Assembly (NCBI GenBank): GCA_050742535.1
Contig: JBOGIQ010000224.1
Location: forward strand, 1-9,742
DNA: 9,742 bases
Direction of reading: 5' to 3'
Source of the DNA: Gp6-AA40 sp050742535
GTDB lineage: Bacteria; Acidobacteriota; Vicinamibacteria; Vicinamibacterales; UBA2999
Part shown: positions 8,260 to 9,742 of the stretch, piece after piece
Layout: each line of letters starts with the position of its first letter
Numbering within the stretch: the stretch's first letter is position 1
Notes under the pieces: generated by a model
What the model was told of the DNA's origin: nothing
Seen by the model: the letters and a program-made list of their open reading frames with translations, nothing else
The model's database searches: none
Made by a program: the position numbers and the translations under genes

Positions 8260-9426
8260 CTATTTATGCTCCGCCAGCGCGACCACTTTCTCTGCGGCTT
8301 CGCCCATCGCGTCGGCAGTCGTGAAATTCAGGCCGCTTTCGCGGAGCAGCCGCTTTCCTTCCTCGACATTCGTCCCTTCCATTCGGATCACGATCGGGAC
8401 GAGGACGCCGAGCTCGGTCACGGCGGCGATCACGCCCTGCGCCAGCACGTCGCATCGGAGGATGCCGCCGAAGATGTTGATCAGCACGGCCTTGACGTTC
8501 TTGTCCGCCATCAGGATGCGGAAGGCGTTCTTGATCTGGTCGGCGTTTGCGCCACCGCCCACGTCAAGGAAGTTGGCGGGCTCCCCACCGGCGAGCTTGA
8601 TGATGTCCATCGTCGCCATCGCCAGCCCGGCGCCGTTCACCATGCAGCCGATGTTGCCGTCCAGCCGGATGTAGTTCAGCGAAAACTTCGAGGCCTCGAC
8701 TTCGAGCGGGTCCTCTTCGGTGACGTCCCGCAGTTCCTTCAGGTCGGGATGACGGTAGAGCGCGTTGTCGTCGAAGCTGACCTTGGCGTCGAGCGCCAGG
8801 AGATCGCCCCCCTTCGTCAGGATCAGGGGGTTGATCTCGATCATCGACGCGTCCGTTTCGATGAACGCCCTGTAGACCGAGTCGAGCAGCTTCACGAACT
8901 TCGACACCGACGCCGCCGGCAAGCCCATGCCGAACGCCAGCTTGCGGGCCTGGAACGCCACGACACCGGTGCCCGCATCGATCTGCTCTTTCAGGATCTT
9001 GCCGGGATCGGAGGCCGCCACCTCCTCGATGTCCATTCCCCCGGCCGCGCTGGCGATCACCACCGGGGAGGCGGATGCCCGGTCAATCACGATGCTCAGG
9101 TACAACTCGCGATCGATCTGAAGGCCTTCCTCGATCAGCACCCGGCCGACCTTCTTCCCTTCCGGGCCTGTTTGATGGGTGACGAGGGTCATCCCGATCA
9201 TCTGTTTGGCGATCTGCTCACCTTCGGCCGCGGAACGGGCGACCTTGACGCCTCCGCCTTTGCCCCGGCCGCCGGCATGGATTTGCGACTTGACCACAAC
9301 GATGTCGCCGCCGAGACGGCGAGCAATGTCCGCTGCCTCTGCTGGAGAGAACGCGACCTCGCCCCGCGGAACCGGCACGCCGAACCGCGCGAGAACTGAC
9401 TTGGCCTGGTACTCGTGGATTTTCAC
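8260..9426 (-). CDS. sucC: Succinyl-CoA synthetase beta subunit (ADP/GDP-forming)
   Basis: 388 residues from a GTG at 9426, the same length as the E. coli protein. The N-terminal ~240 residues form an ATP-grasp nucleotide-binding domain: KIHEYQAKSVLARFGVPVPR at 2-21, Lys46, the glycine-rich loop GGRGKGGGVKVA at 52-63, and metal ligands Glu197/Asn199 (MIEINPLILTKGG) and Asp213 (ALDAK). The C-terminal part is the CoA-ligase domain (GNIGCMVNGAGLAMATMD, 257-274; NFLDVGGGA, 285-293; INIFGGILRCD, 316-326). An in-frame TTG at 9456 would add ten non-family residues and lies against the palindrome, so GTG is preferred; the family begins M-K-I-H-E-Y-Q. No clear ribosome-binding site precedes it. ATP versus GTP preference cannot be decided by eye. 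Confidence 0.96.
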   Translation of the reverse strand: MKIHEYQAKSVLARFGVPVPRGEVAFSPAEAADIARRLGGDIVVVKSQIHAGGRGKGGGVKVARSAAEGEQIAKQMIGMTLVTHQTGPEGKKVGRVLIEEGLQIDRELYLSIVIDRASASPVVIASAAGGMDIEEVAASDPGKILKEQIDAGTGVVAFQARKLAFGMGLPAASVSKFVKLLDSVYRAFIETDASMIEINPLILTKGGDLLALDAKVSFDDNALYRHPDLKELRDVTEEDPLEVEASKFSLNYIRLDGNIGCMVNGAGLAMATMDIIKLAGGEPANFLDVGGGANADQIKNAFRILMADKNVKAVLINIFGGILRCDVLAQGVIAAVTELGVLVPIVIRMEGTNVEEGKRLLRESGLNFTTADAMGEAAEKVVALAEHK

Positions 9427-9474
9427 AAAGGAACGATCGTATACGAGATACAGCAATCCGGCTAAAGCCGGACT
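9427..9474. other. mdh-sucC intergenic spacer, longest in the window
   Basis: 48 bases between the mdh stop and the sucC GTG. It holds the inverted repeat at 9457-9472 and a separate 10-base palindrome TCGTATACGA at 9437-9446, in a patch more AT-rich than its surroundings. No convincing -35/-10 pair with proper spacing and no strong Shine-Dalgarno site is seen before sucC. Confidence 0.5.
9457..9472. repeat. Perfect inverted repeat in the mdh-sucC spacer (REP-like)
   Basis: TCCGGCT-AA-AGCCGGA is a perfect 7-bp inverted repeat with a 2-base centre; as RNA from the minus strand a 6-bp GC-rich stem with a UUUA loop is more realistic. It begins two bases after the mdh stop codon. No run of T follows on the transcribed strand, so it does not look like an intrinsic terminator. 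Similar CCGGCTTTAGCCGG palindromes are, from memory, dispersed in intergenic regions of Acidobacteriota-like genomes, which suggests a REP-type element; the repeat occurs only once here, so this remains inference. It could shape mdh mRNA stability. Confidence 0.6.
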
Positions 9475-9742
9475 CTACATGCCGATCACGTCGACGAGCT
9501 CTTTTACGGAGGCCGCGGATTTCTTGAGCGCCGCATCCTCTTCAGGTGTCAGCTTGATCTCGATGATCTGCTCGACGCCTCGCGCGCCGAGCTTCACAGG
9601 CACGCCGACGAAGAGATCGCGAATCCCGTACTCTCCCTGAAGGAAGACGGAGCACGGAAGGATCTTCTTCTTGTCCTTCAGAATGGCTTCGCACATCTCC
9701 GCGGCGGCCTGACCCGGCGCGTACCACGCGCTCGTGCCGACC
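9475..9742 (-). CDS. mdh: Malate dehydrogenase, C-terminal part, cut by window edge
   Basis: The last 88 residues of an NAD-dependent malate dehydrogenase of the LDH-like type (the form usual in Bacteroidota, Chlorobi and Acidobacteriota). The frame is open to the right edge and ends at TAG (9477-9475). Visible family blocks: GTSAWYAPGQAAAEMCEAIL, then KKILPCSVFLQGEYGIRDLF and VGVPVKLGARGVEQIIEIKL, ending with the usual Glu/Lys-rich helix (TPEEDAALKKSAASVKELVD). NAD-binding and catalytic His/Asp/Arg residues lie upstream, outside the window, so activity cannot be checked. The enzyme oxidises malate to oxaloacetate, the TCA step two after succinyl-CoA synthetase, and the gene heads the visible cluster just before sucCD. 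Confidence 0.95.
   Translation of the reverse strand, partial: VGTSAWYAPGQAAAEMCEAILKDKKKILPCSVFLQGEYGIRDLFVGVPVKLGARGVEQIIEIKLTPEEDAALKKSAASVKELVDVIGM

Noticed and set aside
8230..9399. 389-codon open frame on the plus strand, opposite sucC
   Set aside because: Antisense shadow of sucC with no domain signature. SucC on the other strand is full length with its ligand residues in place.
9427..9456. Longer sucC from an in-frame TTG at 9456
   Set aside because: The ten added residues do not match the family, which begins M-K-I-H-E-Y-Q, and the TTG abuts the palindrome. The GTG at 9426 gives the standard 388 residues.
9433..9472. Possible promoter before sucC (CTTTAG ... TATACG on the minus strand, about 18 bases apart)
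   Set aside because: The -35 match is poor and lies inside the palindrome; the TATACG belongs to a separate 10-base palindrome. There is not enough evidence to call a promoter.
9457..9474. Intrinsic terminator after mdh
   Set aside because: The hairpin is followed by ATTGCTG on the transcribed strand, without a T tract.

Overview
The window is a compact stretch of bacterial chromosome carrying twelve genes, all on the minus strand, so transcription runs from right (9742) to left (1). Base composition is visibly GC-rich. The longest gene-to-gene spacer is 48 bases, and most junctions are 2-7 bases or overlap. Neither RNA genes, insertion sequences, CRISPR arrays, phage genes nor defence genes were found. 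Gene content, gene order and protein character suggest an Acidobacteriota-like genome (perhaps Vicinamibacteria). That placement is inference from memory of gene neighbourhoods, not a computed result.

Layout in the direction of transcription. (1) Central metabolism: the 3' end of malate dehydrogenase (mdh, cut by the window edge), then sucC and sucD (succinyl-CoA synthetase beta and alpha). The mdh-sucC spacer holds a perfect inverted repeat that looks like a dispersed REP-type element. (2) Nucleotide metabolism: ndk (nucleoside diphosphate kinase), a 65-residue two-helix membrane protein of the DUF2905 type, and dcd (dCTP deaminase). (3) Translation: hisS and aspS (histidyl- and aspartyl-tRNA synthetases). 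(4) The conserved PhoH/YbeZ - YbeY - CorC-like block (NTPase, rRNA-maturation endoribonuclease, CBS-domain membrane protein). (5) A GTG-started ATP-grasp (RimK-like) ligase, of which only the first 139 codons are present.

Spacing suggests one long co-transcribed unit or several tightly nested ones. There are three ATGA overlaps (sucD/ndk, aspS/phoH, ybeY/corC-like), two TAGTG overlaps (dcd/hisS, corC-like/ATP-grasp), one 8-base overlap (hisS/aspS) and one unusually long 47-base overlap (phoH/ybeY). Five of the eleven visible starts are GTG or TTG. The genes combine TCA-cycle steps (including substrate-level NTP formation), NTP/dNTP balancing, tRNA charging and ribosome maturation, so the window is essentially housekeeping. 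No convincing new biological system was found. The points worth a second look are the ATP-grasp gene in the place where E. coli has lnt, the HisRS subtype, the basic N-terminus of YbeY inside phoH, the altered residues in the DUF21 domain, the DUF2905 gene, and the mdh-sucC palindrome.
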